This document shows, in pieces, positions 24,442 through 33,049 of a DNA stretch of 64,000 bases. Made by a program: the position numbers and the translations under genes. The notes beneath the pieces are model-generated. The model saw only the letters and a program-made list of their open reading frames with translations, was not told the DNA's origin and ran no database searches. The stretch comes from Streptomyces griseoluteus (GTDB taxonomy: Bacteria > Actinomycetota > Actinomycetes > Streptomycetales > Streptomycetaceae): assembly GCF_004784465.1 (NCBI RefSeq), contig NZ_SRRU01000009.1, forward strand, positions 354,442-418,441. The letters are read 5' to 3'. Numbering within the stretch: position 1 is the stretch's first letter; the number at the start of each line of letters is the position of its first letter.

Positions 24442-25095
24442 ATGATGACCACCACCCGTACCCGCCGTGCCGCCGTCACCCTCGCCGCCGCCGCGGTGCT
24501 GCCCCTCGCCCTGAGCGCCTGCTCCTCCAGCGATGCCAAGGACAGCGGGAAGTCCGACTCGTCGGCGGCCGCCGCCTCCTCGCCCGAGGCGAGCGAGAGC
24601 ATGGGTGGCGCCTCCATGGACCAGCCGTTCGGCCCGGCCTGTTCCTCGGTGCCGAAGAGCGGCGCGGGTTCCTTCGACGGCATGGCCAAGGACCCGGTGG
24701 CCACGGCCGCCTCGAACAACCCGGCGCTGTCCACGCTGGTCGCCGCGGTCAAGAAGGCCGGTCTGGTCGACACCCTCAACAACGCGCAGAACATCACGGT
24801 CTTCGCGCCCACCAACGACGCCTTCAGCAAGATCCCGAAGGCCACGCTGGACAAGGTCCTCGCCGACAAGGCCCAGCTCACCAAGATCCTGACCTACCAC
24901 GTCGTCGGCCAGAAGCTCGCGCCGGAGGACCTGGAGAACGGCTCCTTCGACACGCTGGAGAAGTCGAAGGTCACGACCTCCGGCATGGGCGAGTCGTACA
25001 CCGTCAACGATTCCTCGAAGGTCGTCTGCGGCAATGTGAAGACCGCCAACGCCCACGTGTACATCATCGACACCGTCCTGATGCCCAAGAGCTGA
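24442..25095 (+). CDS. Fasciclin-domain lipoprotein (MPT83/MPT70-like)
   Basis: ATG 24442 (or the next codon, also ATG) gives 217 residues. A signal peptide ends in the lipobox LALSAC, making a lipoprotein anchored by that Cys. A Ser/Ala/Glu-rich linker follows. Residues ~80-217 are one FAS1 domain: VATAASNNPALSTLVAAVKK, then ITVFAPTNDAFSKIP, ILTYHVVGQKL and the final VYIIDTVLMPKS. Fasciclin proteins mediate adhesion, and MPT70/MPT83 of M. tuberculosis are the main SigK targets. This gene has a SigK-like promoter and sits next to the SigK-linked lipid operon, so the same regulation is likely. Confidence 0.92.
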   Translation: MMTTTRTRRAAVTLAAAAVLPLALSACSSSDAKDSGKSDSSAAAASSPEASESMGGASMDQPFGPACSSVPKSGAGSFDGMAKDPVATAASNNPALSTLVAAVKKAGLVDTLNNAQNITVFAPTNDAFSKIPKATLDKVLADKAQLTKILTYHVVGQKLAPEDLENGSFDTLEKSKVTTSGMGESYTVNDSSKVVCGNVKTANAHVYIIDTVLMPKS

Positions 25096-25106
25096 CCCAC
25101 CCGGCA

Positions 25107-25145
25107 GCGCCCGCCCGCTCCGGGGTCACCGGAGCGGGCGGGCGC
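25107..25145 (+). terminator. Strong hairpin after the fasciclin gene
   Basis: GCGCCCGCCCGCTCCGG (25107-25123) pairs perfectly with 25129-25145 across a 5-base loop. It lies 11 bases after the fasciclin stop and 48 before the next start. It may end most transcripts while letting some read into the lipid operon. Confidence 0.8.
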
Positions 25146-25192
25146 GCAGCCCTTTCCCCCTTGCCGCCCCACTCCCTCGAAGGGAAAGCACG

Positions 25193-26449
25193 ATGCGCCG
25201 AACCGCCGTCGTGGGCAGCGGAGTCGCCGGACTCACCGCCGCCCATGTGCTGCGCCGGGCCCACCACATCACCCTGTACGAGGCGGACGACCGCCTCGGC
25301 GGCCACGCCCACACGCACGACCTCATGGCCCCGGACGGCCGCATCCACCGGGTCGACTCCGGCTTCATCGTGCACAACCGGCGCACCTACCCGAACCTGC
25401 TCCGCCTCTTCCGCGAACTCGGCGTAGCCACGCAGGAGTCGGAGATGAGCATGTCGGTGCGGTGCGAAGGCTGCGGCCTGGAGTACGCCGGTGCGCGCGG
25501 CGCCCGCGGCCTGCTCGCCCAGCCCCGCAACCTGCTGCGCGCCCCCTACCTGCGCATGCTCGCCGAGGTCCCCGCCTTCCACCGGGCCGCCCGCGCCCTG
25601 CTGCAGCACGGCGGCCGCTCCACGCTCACGCTGGGCCAGTTCATGGACCGGGCGGGCTTCTCCCCGTACTTCCGGGCCCATTTCATGACCCCGCTGGTGT
25701 CCTGCGTCTGGTCCTGCGACGCCGAGACCGCGCAGCACTACCCGGCCGCCTACCTCTTCCGCTTCCTCGACCACCACGGCATGCTCTCCGTCACCGGATC
25801 GCCCGTGTGGCGCACCGTGACCGGCGGTTCACGCAGCTACGTCGACCGGGTCGCGGCCGAGGTGCAGGAGGTCCGCACCAGCGCCCCGGTCCGCACCATC
25901 CTGCGCCACGCCGACGGCGTCGACATCACCACGGGGGACGGCACCACCGACTCCTACGACCACGTCGTCGTCGCCGTCCACCCCGACCAGGCGCTCCGGC
26001 TGCTCGGGGACGCCTCCGCCGACGAGAAGGAGGTGCTGGGCGCCTTCCGCTACTCCCACAACACCACCCTGCTGCACACCGACGTAGCCCTGCTGCCCCG
26101 GGCGCCGGGCGCCCGTGCCTCCTGGAACTACCTCATGCCGAACTGCGCGGCGGGCTCGGACCGGGTACGCGTCACCTACGACATGAACCGGCTCCAGCGT
26201 CTGGACGCCTCCCGGCGCTACCTCGTCACCCTCGGCGGCGAGGACCGCGTCGACTCCTCGCGCGTGCTGGCCCGGATGAACTACGAACACCCCGTCTACA
26301 CCCCTGAGTCGGTGGCGGCCCAGCAGCGGCTGCCCGAACTCGCCACTGCCGTCACCGCGTTCGCCGGCGCCTACCACGGCTGGGGGTTCCACGAGGACGG
26401 CTGTCGCAGCGGGGTCGCGGCCGCGAAGGCGCTGGGGGTGACCTGGTGA
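25193..26449 (+). CDS. FAD-dependent amine-oxidase-like protein (COG2907 type)
   Basis: The 418-residue protein has the dinucleotide-binding motif VVGSGVAGLTAAHVLRRA (residues ~6-23) with acidic E30. It continues with RLGGHAHTHDLMAPDGR and SGFIVHNRRTYPNLLRLFRE, and has a C-terminal FAD segment, FAGAYHGWGFHEDGCRSGVAAA. This subfamily is nearly always next to DUF1365 and cyclopropane-fatty-acid synthase genes and is thought to oxidise a lipid intermediate. It is the first of five genes that overlap by four bases each. M. tuberculosis has the equivalent gene (Rv0449c) near sigK. Confidence 0.88.
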   Translation: MRRTAVVGSGVAGLTAAHVLRRAHHITLYEADDRLGGHAHTHDLMAPDGRIHRVDSGFIVHNRRTYPNLLRLFRELGVATQESEMSMSVRCEGCGLEYAGARGARGLLAQPRNLLRAPYLRMLAEVPAFHRAARALLQHGGRSTLTLGQFMDRAGFSPYFRAHFMTPLVSCVWSCDAETAQHYPAAYLFRFLDHHGMLSVTGSPVWRTVTGGSRSYVDRVAAEVQEVRTSAPVRTILRHADGVDITTGDGTTDSYDHVVVAVHPDQALRLLGDASADEKEVLGAFRYSHNTTLLHTDVALLPRAPGARASWNYLMPNCAAGSDRVRVTYDMNRLQRLDASRRYLVTLGGEDRVDSSRVLARMNYEHPVYTPESVAAQQRLPELATAVTAFAGAYHGWGFHEDGCRSGVAAAKALGVTW

Positions 26450-27174
26450 CCACGCCCGCCCTCTACCCGTGCGTGGTCCGGCACACCCGGCGTGCGCCCG
26501 TCCACCACGCCCTGCGCCACCGCACCTACATGTGGCTCGTGGACACCGACCACATACCGGAACTGCCCCGGCTGCTCCGCCCGTTGGCAAGGTTCCGGGC
26601 CCGCGACCACTTCACCGGCCGCGCCCTCTCGATCCGGGCCGCGCTCGACGGTTTCCTCGCCGAGCACGGCATCGATCTCGAAGGGGGCCGCGTCGTGATG
26701 CTCACCCACGCGCGCGTCCTCGGCCACGTCTTCAACCCCCTCACCCTCTACTGGTGCCACGACCCGGACGGCCGCCCCCGCTGTGTGGTGGCCGAGGTCC
26801 ACAACACCTACGGCGGCCGCCACGCCTACCTGCTGCACACCGACGCGGCAGGCAGGGCTGACGTGGACAAGGAGTTCTACGTCTCGCCCTTCTATCCGGT
26901 GGACGGCCGCTACCACATGCGGCTCCCGCTGCCCGGCGAACGCCTCCAGCTCTCCCTGCGGCTGGACCGGCCGGGCAGCCCGCCCTTCACCGCCGCCGTC
27001 CACGGCACCCGCCGTCCCGCCACACCGGGGGCGCTGCTCCGGCTCTCCCTGCGCCACCCCTGGTCGACCCTCGCGGTGTCGGCCGCCATCCGTTTCCACG
27101 GCATCCGCCTGTTCCTCAGGGGCCTGCCGGTGCAGCCGCGCCAGGTCCGCCACGACCCGGAGAACGCGACATGA
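26446..27174 (+). CDS. DUF1365 family protein
   Basis: GTG 26446 overlaps the preceding stop (GTGA). The 242-residue protein has the family landmarks VVRHTRRAPVHHALRHRTYM at the N-terminus, VMLTHARVLGHVFNPLTLYW, VVAEVHNTYGGRHAYLL and DKEFYVSPFYPVDGRY. The activity is not known biochemically, but the gene invariably accompanies the FAD oxidase and a cyclopropane-fatty-acid synthase. It matches Rv0448c in the M. tuberculosis sigK locus. A lipid-modifying role is inferred from context. Confidence 0.88.
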   Translation: MTTPALYPCVVRHTRRAPVHHALRHRTYMWLVDTDHIPELPRLLRPLARFRARDHFTGRALSIRAALDGFLAEHGIDLEGGRVVMLTHARVLGHVFNPLTLYWCHDPDGRPRCVVAEVHNTYGGRHAYLLHTDAAGRADVDKEFYVSPFYPVDGRYHMRLPLPGERLQLSLRLDRPGSPPFTAAVHGTRRPATPGALLRLSLRHPWSTLAVSAAIRFHGIRLFLRGLPVQPRQVRHDPENAT

Positions 27175-28451
27175 CCACAGCCCACCCCCGCCCCACGACC
27201 AGGACCGGCGCGGCAGCGGTCCCGGCCCCGGTGGACGCCGGCCGCTGGCCCGACGTGGCCGCCGTGCCCAAGGCGTCCCGGCCGGTGCGTACCGTCGCCG
27301 CCGCCGTCGTACGGCACGCCCTGCGCGGGCTGCCGCTCCGGGTACGGTTTCCCGACGGCACCGTCCTGGGCCAGGGCGGACCGCTCATAGAGGTGCGGGA
27401 CGCGGACGCCTTCCACGCCCGCATCGGCACGACGGGCCTGATCGGGTTCGGCGAGTCGTACATGGCGGGGGAGTGGGACGCCCCCGACCTGGTCGGCGCG
27501 CTCACCGTGCTCGCCTCCCACGCCGCCGACCTCGTCCCCGCCCCGCTGCAACGGCTGCGCCGCCTGTGGGCGCTGCGCCAGCCCGCCGCCCAGCGCAACA
27601 CCCGGACCGGCGCCCGCGACAACATCAGCCGTCACTACGACCTTTCCAACGATCTCTTCGCGCTCTTCCTGGACGACACCCTCACCTATTCCTCCGCCGT
27701 CTTCCGCGGCTTCCCCGCCGAGCACGCCCTGCTCCCCGCCGCCCAGCACCGCAAGATCGACCGGCTGCTGGACCTCGCGGAGGTGGGCGAGGGCACCCGG
27801 CTGCTGGAGATCGGCACCGGCTGGGGCGAACTCGCCCTGCGCGCCGCCGCCCGCGGCGCCCACGTCACCTCGCTGACCCTCTCCCGCGAGCAGCGCGACC
27901 TCGCCCGGCGGCGCGTGCACCAGGCGGGCCTCGCCGACCGGGTCGCCATCGAACTGTGCGACTACCGCGAGGCCGAGGGCACCTACGACGCCATCGTCAG
28001 CGTGGAGATGATCGAGGCGGTCGGCGCCGAGTTCTGGCCCGTGTACTTCCGCACCCTCGACGAGCGCCTCGCCCCCGGCGGCCGGGTCGCCCTGCAGGCC
28101 ATCACCATGCCGCACGACCGGATGCTCGCCTCCCGGGACACCCACACCTGGATTCAGAAGTACATCTTCCCCGGCGGCCTGCTGCCCTCCGTCGAAGCCG
28201 TCGACCAGACCGTGCGGGAGCACACCCGGCTCGCCGTCACCCGGCGCGACGCCTTCGGCGCGCACTATGCCGAAACCCTCCGGCTGTGGCGCGAACGGTT
28301 CACCGAGCGCGCCGAGGACGTCGAAGACCTCGGCTTCGACCATGTCTTCCGCCGCCTGTGGACCTTCTACCTCGCCTACTCCGAGGCCGGATTCCGCTCC
28401 GGCTACCTCGACGTCCAGCAGTACCTGCTCACCAAGGAGCCCACTCGATGA
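27171..28451 (+). CDS. Cyclopropane-fatty-acid synthase-type methyltransferase, first copy
   Basis: The ATG at 27171 overlaps the previous stop (ATGA). The 426-residue enzyme has the CFA synthase N-terminal lipid-binding domain, then NISRHYDLSNDLFALFLDDT and LTYSSAVF. The SAM site is LLEIGTGWGELALRAA (residues ~212-227), followed by EMIEAVG and IQKYIFPGGLLPS. It should transfer a methylene or methyl group from SAM to an unsaturated acyl chain of a membrane lipid. UfaA1 (Rv0447c) is the M. tuberculosis counterpart. Confidence 0.88.
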   Translation: MTTAHPRPTTRTGAAAVPAPVDAGRWPDVAAVPKASRPVRTVAAAVVRHALRGLPLRVRFPDGTVLGQGGPLIEVRDADAFHARIGTTGLIGFGESYMAGEWDAPDLVGALTVLASHAADLVPAPLQRLRRLWALRQPAAQRNTRTGARDNISRHYDLSNDLFALFLDDTLTYSSAVFRGFPAEHALLPAAQHRKIDRLLDLAEVGEGTRLLEIGTGWGELALRAAARGAHVTSLTLSREQRDLARRRVHQAGLADRVAIELCDYREAEGTYDAIVSVEMIEAVGAEFWPVYFRTLDERLAPGGRVALQAITMPHDRMLASRDTHTWIQKYIFPGGLLPSVEAVDQTVREHTRLAVTRRDAFGAHYAETLRLWRERFTERAEDVEDLGFDHVFRRLWTFYLAYSEAGFRSGYLDVQQYLLTKEPTR

Positions 28452-29752
28452 CCGACCTCCGCACCCCCGTCCGGACCGGCGCCGCACACCGGCTGGCCGT
28501 GCTCGTCGAAGACGCGCTCGGGGCCCCGCTGCCGGTCCGGCTGCGCGCGTGGGACGGAAGCGAGACCGGCCCGTCCGACGCCCCCGTCGTCGTCCTGAGC
28601 TCCCGCCGGGCGCTGCGCCGCCTGCTCTGGCAGCCCGGCGAACTCGGCCTGGCCCAGGCGTACATCACCGGTGAACTCGATGTGGAGGGCGACCTCGCCG
28701 AGGGGCTGCGCGCCGCCTGGACCTCCGCGCGCGAGCGGGGCGCGCACACCCCCCGGCTCACCCTGGCGGACTGGGCCCGCGCGGTCGGGGAGGCCGCGCG
28801 GCTCGGCGTCGTCGGGCCCCGCCTGCCCGCACCCGCGACCGAGGCCCGGCTGCGCGGCGACCGGCACACCAAGGCCCGCGACCGGGCCGCGATCAGCCAC
28901 CACTACGACCTGTCCAACGACTTCTACCGCCTCCTCCTCGACGACACCATGGCCTACTCCTGCGGCTACTGGACCGCCGAGGACATGGACCCCGCCGACG
29001 CCCAGCGCGCCAAGCTGGAGCTGATCTGCCGCAAGCTCGGCCTCACCGCCGGCTCCCGGCTGCTCGACATCGGCTGCGGCTGGGGCTCGCTCACCCTGTA
29101 CGCCGCCGGGCGGCACAAGGCCCGGGTCACCGCCGTCACGCTGGCCCGCGAACAGGCCGCCCACGTCCGCGAGCAGGTCCGCGAGCGCGGTCTCGAGCAC
29201 CTCGTGGAGGTGGTGTGCCAGGACTACCGGGACATCACCGGCTCCGCCTACGACGCGGTCGCCACCGTCGAGATGGGGGAGCACGTCGGGGACGAGGAGT
29301 ATCCCGCCTTCGCCGCCGCCCTGCACCGCATGGTGCGCCCCGAGGGCCGGGTGCTGGTGCAGCAGATGTCGCGGGGCGCCAACGCGCCGGGCGGCGGCGC
29401 GTTCATCGAGGCGTACATCGCGCCCGACATGCACATGCGGCCCCTCGGCGACACCGTCGCCCTCCTGGAGGCGGCAGGTCTGGAGGTGCGGTCGACGGAG
29501 TCGATGCGCGAGCACTACGTGCGCACCGTCGCCGCCTGGCACCGGACGCTGGAACGCCGCTGGGACGAGGTCGTCGCCCTGGTCGGCACCGAGACCGCCC
29601 GTGTATGGCGGCTGTACCTGGTCGGTGGCGCGCTCGCCTTCGAGGAGGGGCGGATGGGCGTCGACCAGATCCTCTCCGTACGCCGTGACCGCAAGGGCGC
29701 CAGCGGGCTCGACCTCTCCGAGGCCGCCGACTGGTACCGGGACCTGGTGTGA
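28448..29752 (+). CDS. Cyclopropane-fatty-acid synthase-type methyltransferase, second copy
   Basis: ATG 28448 overlaps the first copy's stop by four bases. The 434-residue product repeats the architecture: AISHHYDLSNDFYRLLLDDT, MAYSCGYW, the SAM site LLDIGCGWGSLTLYAA (~204-219) and EMGEHVG. It has diverged well from copy one, especially in the C-terminal third (QMSRGANAPGGGAFIEAYIA in place of the FPGG loop). Two different enzymes are therefore likely, possibly acting on different double bonds or in two steps. Confidence 0.88.
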   Translation: MTDLRTPVRTGAAHRLAVLVEDALGAPLPVRLRAWDGSETGPSDAPVVVLSSRRALRRLLWQPGELGLAQAYITGELDVEGDLAEGLRAAWTSARERGAHTPRLTLADWARAVGEAARLGVVGPRLPAPATEARLRGDRHTKARDRAAISHHYDLSNDFYRLLLDDTMAYSCGYWTAEDMDPADAQRAKLELICRKLGLTAGSRLLDIGCGWGSLTLYAAGRHKARVTAVTLAREQAAHVREQVRERGLEHLVEVVCQDYRDITGSAYDAVATVEMGEHVGDEEYPAFAAALHRMVRPEGRVLVQQMSRGANAPGGGAFIEAYIAPDMHMRPLGDTVALLEAAGLEVRSTESMREHYVRTVAAWHRTLERRWDEVVALVGTETARVWRLYLVGGALAFEEGRMGVDQILSVRRDRKGASGLDLSEAADWYRDLV

Positions 29753-30549
29753 GCGGCTTCGCCTGGGGCGCCTTCGCCGCGAACCTCGGCTGGGCGGCGC
29801 TCACCGCGCTCGGCGTCATGGTGATCACCTTCGCCGTCGCCGTACGCAAGGGCATGCACCGGATCGTGGACATCGCCTGGGGCGCCGCCTTCGCCGCGGT
29901 CGCCCTGGCCACCTTCGGCGCGTCGGCGGGCGAGGGAGACCTCGCCCGCCGGGCCCTCGTCACCGCCCTCACCGTCGTCTGGGGCCTGCGGCTCGCCGTC
30001 CACATCGGGCGGCGCGGCCGGGGTCACGGCGAGGACCCGCGCTACGAGGAGCTGCTCGACAAGGGGTCCGGCAACCGGAACCTGTACGCCTTCCGCATGA
30101 TCTACCTGCTCCAGGGCGCCCTCGTCTGGCTGGTCTCCCTGCCGGTGCAGGCCGCCCAGTACGCGACCCGCCCGGTCTCGGTGCTCGCCTGGCTGGGGAC
30201 GGCCCTGTGGGCGGTCGGCATCTTCTTCGAGGCCGTCGGCGACGCCCAGAAGGCCCGCTTCAAGGCCGACCCCGCCAACGAAGGCCGCATCATGGACCGG
30301 GGTCTGTGGCGCTACACCCGGCACCCCAACTACTTCGGCGACTTCTGCGTCTGGTGGGGCCTGTTCCTCATCGCCTGCGACGGCGGACCCGCACCCGCCG
30401 TCGTCTCGTTCCTCTCACCGCTGGTGATGAGCTATCTGCTGATCAACGGCAGTGGCAAGCGTCTGCTGGAGCGCCGTATGGCCGGCCGCCCCGGCTGGGC
30501 GGAGTACGCCTCCCGCACCAGCGGCTTCTTCCCACTGCCCCCGCGCTGA
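29749..30549 (+). CDS. DUF1295 membrane protein (steroid 5-alpha-reductase-like)
   Basis: GTG 29749 overlaps the previous stop (GTGA). The 266-residue protein has about seven hydrophobic spans. The conserved C-terminal motif GLWRYTRHPNYFGDFCVWWG is followed by PLVMSYLLINGSGKRLLERR, as in DUF1295 and isoprenylcysteine/steroid-reductase-like enzymes. A reductase step on the lipid product is plausible but unproven. It is the last gene of the operon and ends 13 bases before a strong bidirectional hairpin. Its M. tuberculosis equivalent is Rv0446c. Confidence 0.88.
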   Translation: MSGFAWGAFAANLGWAALTALGVMVITFAVAVRKGMHRIVDIAWGAAFAAVALATFGASAGEGDLARRALVTALTVVWGLRLAVHIGRRGRGHGEDPRYEELLDKGSGNRNLYAFRMIYLLQGALVWLVSLPVQAAQYATRPVSVLAWLGTALWAVGIFFEAVGDAQKARFKADPANEGRIMDRGLWRYTRHPNYFGDFCVWWGLFLIACDGGPAPAVVSFLSPLVMSYLLINGSGKRLLERRMAGRPGWAEYASRTSGFFPLPPR

Positions 30550-30562
30550 CACCGGTCCACGA

Positions 30563-30598
30563 AGGAGGGGAGCCCCGGCTCACCGGGGCTCCCCTCCT
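30563..30598. terminator. Bidirectional terminator between the lipid operon and rskA
   Basis: AGGAGGGGAGCCCCGG (30563-30578) pairs perfectly over 16 bp with 30583-30598, with the loop CTCA. Genes converge on it from both sides. Confidence 0.9.
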
Positions 30599-30619
30599 GT
30601 CCTTTCGCAGCGTCTCCGG

Positions 30620-31369
30620 CTACGACGGCATGCTCAGCACCGTCACCGGGGCGCTGGTCGGCTTGGCCGAGCCGCCCGCCGGTTCCACCGTCACGCCGAC
30701 GCCCGAGGCGCCGTCCACCGGGCCCTTCAACAGCACCGACTGGCTGGCGCGTGCCGGGTCCATCAGGCCGGCGTCGCGCATCGTGCCGCCGTCGTCGAAC
30801 CAGAGCTGGTACACCTTGCCCTTCGGGGGCTCGGGCATCTTTGACGACACGAACACCGCCCGGTCACGCTGGGCGGAGACCACCACCGTGCCGGTGCCGC
30901 CGGCCACTCTCACCGTGCGTGACTTGGCGTCCGGCGCGGCCAGCACCCCGGCCAGGTCGGACGCCTGCCGCTCCGCTCGCGCCGCCCGCTGCTGGGCGTC
31001 CTGGGCGCGGTCGTACTGCCACACCGCCGTGCCGCCGAACACGGCCGCCGCCGCCACGCACGCGGCGAGCGCCCAGCGGGCCGGGGCCGCGCCGAGCGCC
31101 TTGCTCCGGCGCACCCGCTCCACCGGGGTGGTGCCGGGCGTGAGCTGGCGCACCGAGCCGACGCGGTGCAGCACCTCCTCCCGCATCGCCGGGCGCACCG
31201 GCACGGTCGAAGCCAGCGCCAGCCGGGCCGCGGCCGCCTCGAACTCCTCCACCTCGCGGGCGCAGGACGGACAGCCGGCGAGATGGCGCTCGAAGCCGGC
31301 GCGTTCGTCGTCGGGCAGCGCGTGCAGCGCGTAGGCGCCCGTCAGCGTGTGCGGATCGGTCATGGTCAC
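30620..31369 (-). CDS. rskA: Anti-sigma-K factor RskA
   Basis: The 249-residue product has an N-terminal zinc-type anti-sigma domain with H29-x3-C33-x2-C36 in ERHLAGCPSC. One membrane span (residues ~98-117, RWALAACVAAAAVFGGTAVW) follows. The extracytoplasmic RskA domain has KVYQLWFDDGGTMRDAGLM and LLKGPVDGA. It should hold SigK inactive at the membrane until regulated proteolysis releases it. The start ATG 31369 overlaps the sigK stop by four bases, so the pair is made together. Confidence 0.93.
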   Translation of the reverse strand: MTMTDPHTLTGAYALHALPDDERAGFERHLAGCPSCAREVEEFEAAAARLALASTVPVRPAMREEVLHRVGSVRQLTPGTTPVERVRRSKALGAAPARWALAACVAAAAVFGGTAVWQYDRAQDAQQRAARAERQASDLAGVLAAPDAKSRTVRVAGGTGTVVVSAQRDRAVFVSSKMPEPPKGKVYQLWFDDGGTMRDAGLMDPARASQSVLLKGPVDGASGVGVTVEPAGGSAKPTSAPVTVLSMPS

Positions 31370-31950
31370 GCGGTCACCCCCAGGCAGTCGCGCAGCCGGA
31401 TGAGGCCGTCGCGCAGTCGTGTCTTGACGGTGCCGAGCGGCAGCGCGAGCGCCTCCGCGACCTCCCGATAGGTCAGCCCCCGGTAATAGGCGAGCGTCAC
31501 CGACTGCCGCTGGAGGTCGGTCAGCGTGCGCAGACAGCGCCGCACCTGCTCCTGCTCCAGCCGGGACTCCACCTGTTCGGTCACCTCGTCGTACTCCGGC
31601 GTACGGTCCAGCAGCGCCGCCTTGGTGTCACGGGCGGCGGCCGCCTCCACCGAGCGGACGCGGTCGACCGCGCGCCGGTGCGCGAGCGTCAGAATCCAGT
31701 TGATCGCGGTTCCCCGGTCGGGCCGGTAGCGCGGAGCCGTGCGCCACACCTCCACCAGCACGTCCTGGGCCACCTCCTCCGACTGGGCCAGGTCGCGCAG
31801 GACCGCCCGGACGACCCCGAGCACCGGGCCGGCCACGGTGTCGTAGACCGAGGCGAACGCCTCCTGATCACCGAGGGCCACCTCGTGCAGCAACTGCTGC
31901 AAGTCCGGTTCCGCTGCCGGGTTCCTGCCGATGTAGACGGCTTCCTTCAC
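31366..31950 (-). CDS. sigK: ECF sigma factor SigK
   Basis: This 194-residue ECF sigma factor (GTG 31950) has region 2 (AFASVYDTVAGPVLGVVRAV, then SEEVAQDVLVEVWRTAPRY and AINWILTLAHRRAVDRVRS). Region 4 is LTDLQRQSVTLAYYRGLTYR followed by EVAEALALPLGTVKTRLRDG. It is paired with rskA and lies next to the lipid operon, as in mycobacteria. A promoter with its own recognition boxes is 68 bases upstream, which indicates autoregulation. The stop of rskA is separated from the convergent operon by a strong terminator. Confidence 0.92.
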   Translation of the reverse strand: MKEAVYIGRNPAAEPDLQQLLHEVALGDQEAFASVYDTVAGPVLGVVRAVLRDLAQSEEVAQDVLVEVWRTAPRYRPDRGTAINWILTLAHRRAVDRVRSVEAAAARDTKAALLDRTPEYDEVTEQVESRLEQEQVRRCLRTLTDLQRQSVTLAYYRGLTYREVAEALALPLGTVKTRLRDGLIRLRDCLGVTA

Positions 31951-32017
31951 AACTGTCCTCTCCCACGTTGCGCCGGGGCGGCGCTCCCGCCCGGGGCGGC
32001 GGAAGTCGTCCCCGCGT

Positions 32018-32046
32018 AATCCGGGGCCACAGCGGCCGCGGATTGG
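32018..32046 (-). promoter_or_regulatory. Probable autoregulated SigK promoter
   Basis: On the minus strand CCAATCC (32046-32040) and CCGGATT (32024-32018) are 15 bases apart, identical to the boxes before the fasciclin gene. The predicted start near 32011 leaves a leader of about 60 bases before GTG 31950. Confidence 0.75.
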
Positions 32047-32079
32047 TCACCCGGACGAACAACGACGACGGCTCCGGGC

Positions 32080-32430
32080 TCAGACCAGCCCGCTGACGGT
32101 CACGGTGACCTTCGGCGCCTCCCGGCCGGGCAGCAGCCCGGCCAGCCGTACTTCCACGGCCCGTGCGACATCACGGGCCACGTCCAGCGTGCGGACGTGG
32201 CCGCGCGCCACGACATGGATCTCCACCTGCCACGGGCCCGCCTCGTCCGGCCGGCTCAGCCGCACCCCGGAGGGCACCGCCCGGCCGCCGTTGGCCGCGC
32301 TCGCGCCGTGCGGCAGCGCCGAGCGCAGCCGCCCGCCGAGGCCCGGCCGCAGGAACGCCACCCCCGGCACGGCCTCGACGGCCGCCGTGATCTCCTCGGT
32401 GAGCGTGGTGCGCAGCGCGCGGTCAGTCAT
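32080..32430 (-). CDS. Small Asp23-like/hypothetical protein
   Basis: The 116-residue protein (MTDRALRTTLTEEITAAVEA) has VPGVAFLRPGLGGRLRSALP, followed by WQVEIHVVARGHVRTLDVAR and a C-terminal KVTVTVSGLV. That is the strand-helix-strand pattern of Asp23/Gls24 envelope proteins in shortened form. Its start overlaps the preceding gene's stop by eight bases. It ends the leftward ECF operon, 33 bases from the SigK promoter region. Confidence 0.7.
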   Translation of the reverse strand: MTDRALRTTLTEEITAAVEAVPGVAFLRPGLGGRLRSALPHGASAANGGRAVPSGVRLSRPDEAGPWQVEIHVVARGHVRTLDVARDVARAVEVRLAGLLPGREAPKVTVTVSGLV

Positions 32431-33049
32431 CGCCCGGTCCTTCCTCGAATCCGGCCGGACCGTCCACGAGGTCGACGATCCGGATGTCCACCGCCGCGGG
32501 CCGCAGCCCCAGCCGCAGCCGGGCCGCCCCGGTCACCCGGCGCCGTACCTCCTCGGCCACCTCCTCCAGTGGCACACCCAACGGGGCGTGCACCTCCAGG
32601 CGCACCGTCACCTCGCCCCGGCCCGTGTCCGGCGGGGTGATCCGGCAGGAACCCGCGCGGACCCCGGTGACGGTCTCGGCGGCGGCCCGCAGGGTGCGCG
32701 CGGCGACCGCCTCCATCACCCACAGGTCCTCGTCGTCGTCCCCGAGCGGCACCGGGCGGCCGGGCCGCAGCTCCATCCGGACCACGTCCATCACGCGCCG
32801 GGTCAGCGCGGAGGGGTCGTAGCCGGTCTCCCCCGGGATGGTCTCCTCGCGCAGCTCCCGTACGGTCGACTCCAGCAGCGTCAGCTCCCGGACGGCGTCC
32901 TTGCAGTACGGGCAGGTGGCGCGGTGCGGGTCGGGGTCGGCCTGCTCCCAGCCGTCCCAGACGCCGGACAGCAGCCGTCCGCAGGCGAGCTGTTCGTCGT
33001 CGCCGTCGGGCCCGGTGTACCGGTCGGGCGGGTCGGTGTGCGTGGTCAT
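32423..33049 (-). CDS. Zinc-motif (anti-sigma-like) plus Asp23-like protein
   Basis: ATG 33049 overlaps the sigma-factor stop by four bases. The 208-residue product has H42-x3-C46-x2-C49 in HRATCPYCKDAV, the zinc anti-sigma signature, with helices around it. Residues ~115-208 resemble Asp23 (AVAARTLRAAAETVTGVRAG, then GEVTVRLEVHAPLGVPLEEV). No membrane span is visible, unlike RskA. It is probably the soluble anti-sigma factor of the ECF protein encoded just upstream, with an envelope-protein-like sensor half. That role is inferred from motif and position. Confidence 0.75.
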   Translation of the reverse strand: MTTHTDPPDRYTGPDGDDEQLACGRLLSGVWDGWEQADPDPHRATCPYCKDAVRELTLLESTVRELREETIPGETGYDPSALTRRVMDVVRMELRPGRPVPLGDDDEDLWVMEAVAARTLRAAAETVTGVRAGSCRITPPDTGRGEVTVRLEVHAPLGVPLEEVAEEVRRRVTGAARLRLGLRPAAVDIRIVDLVDGPAGFEEGPGDD

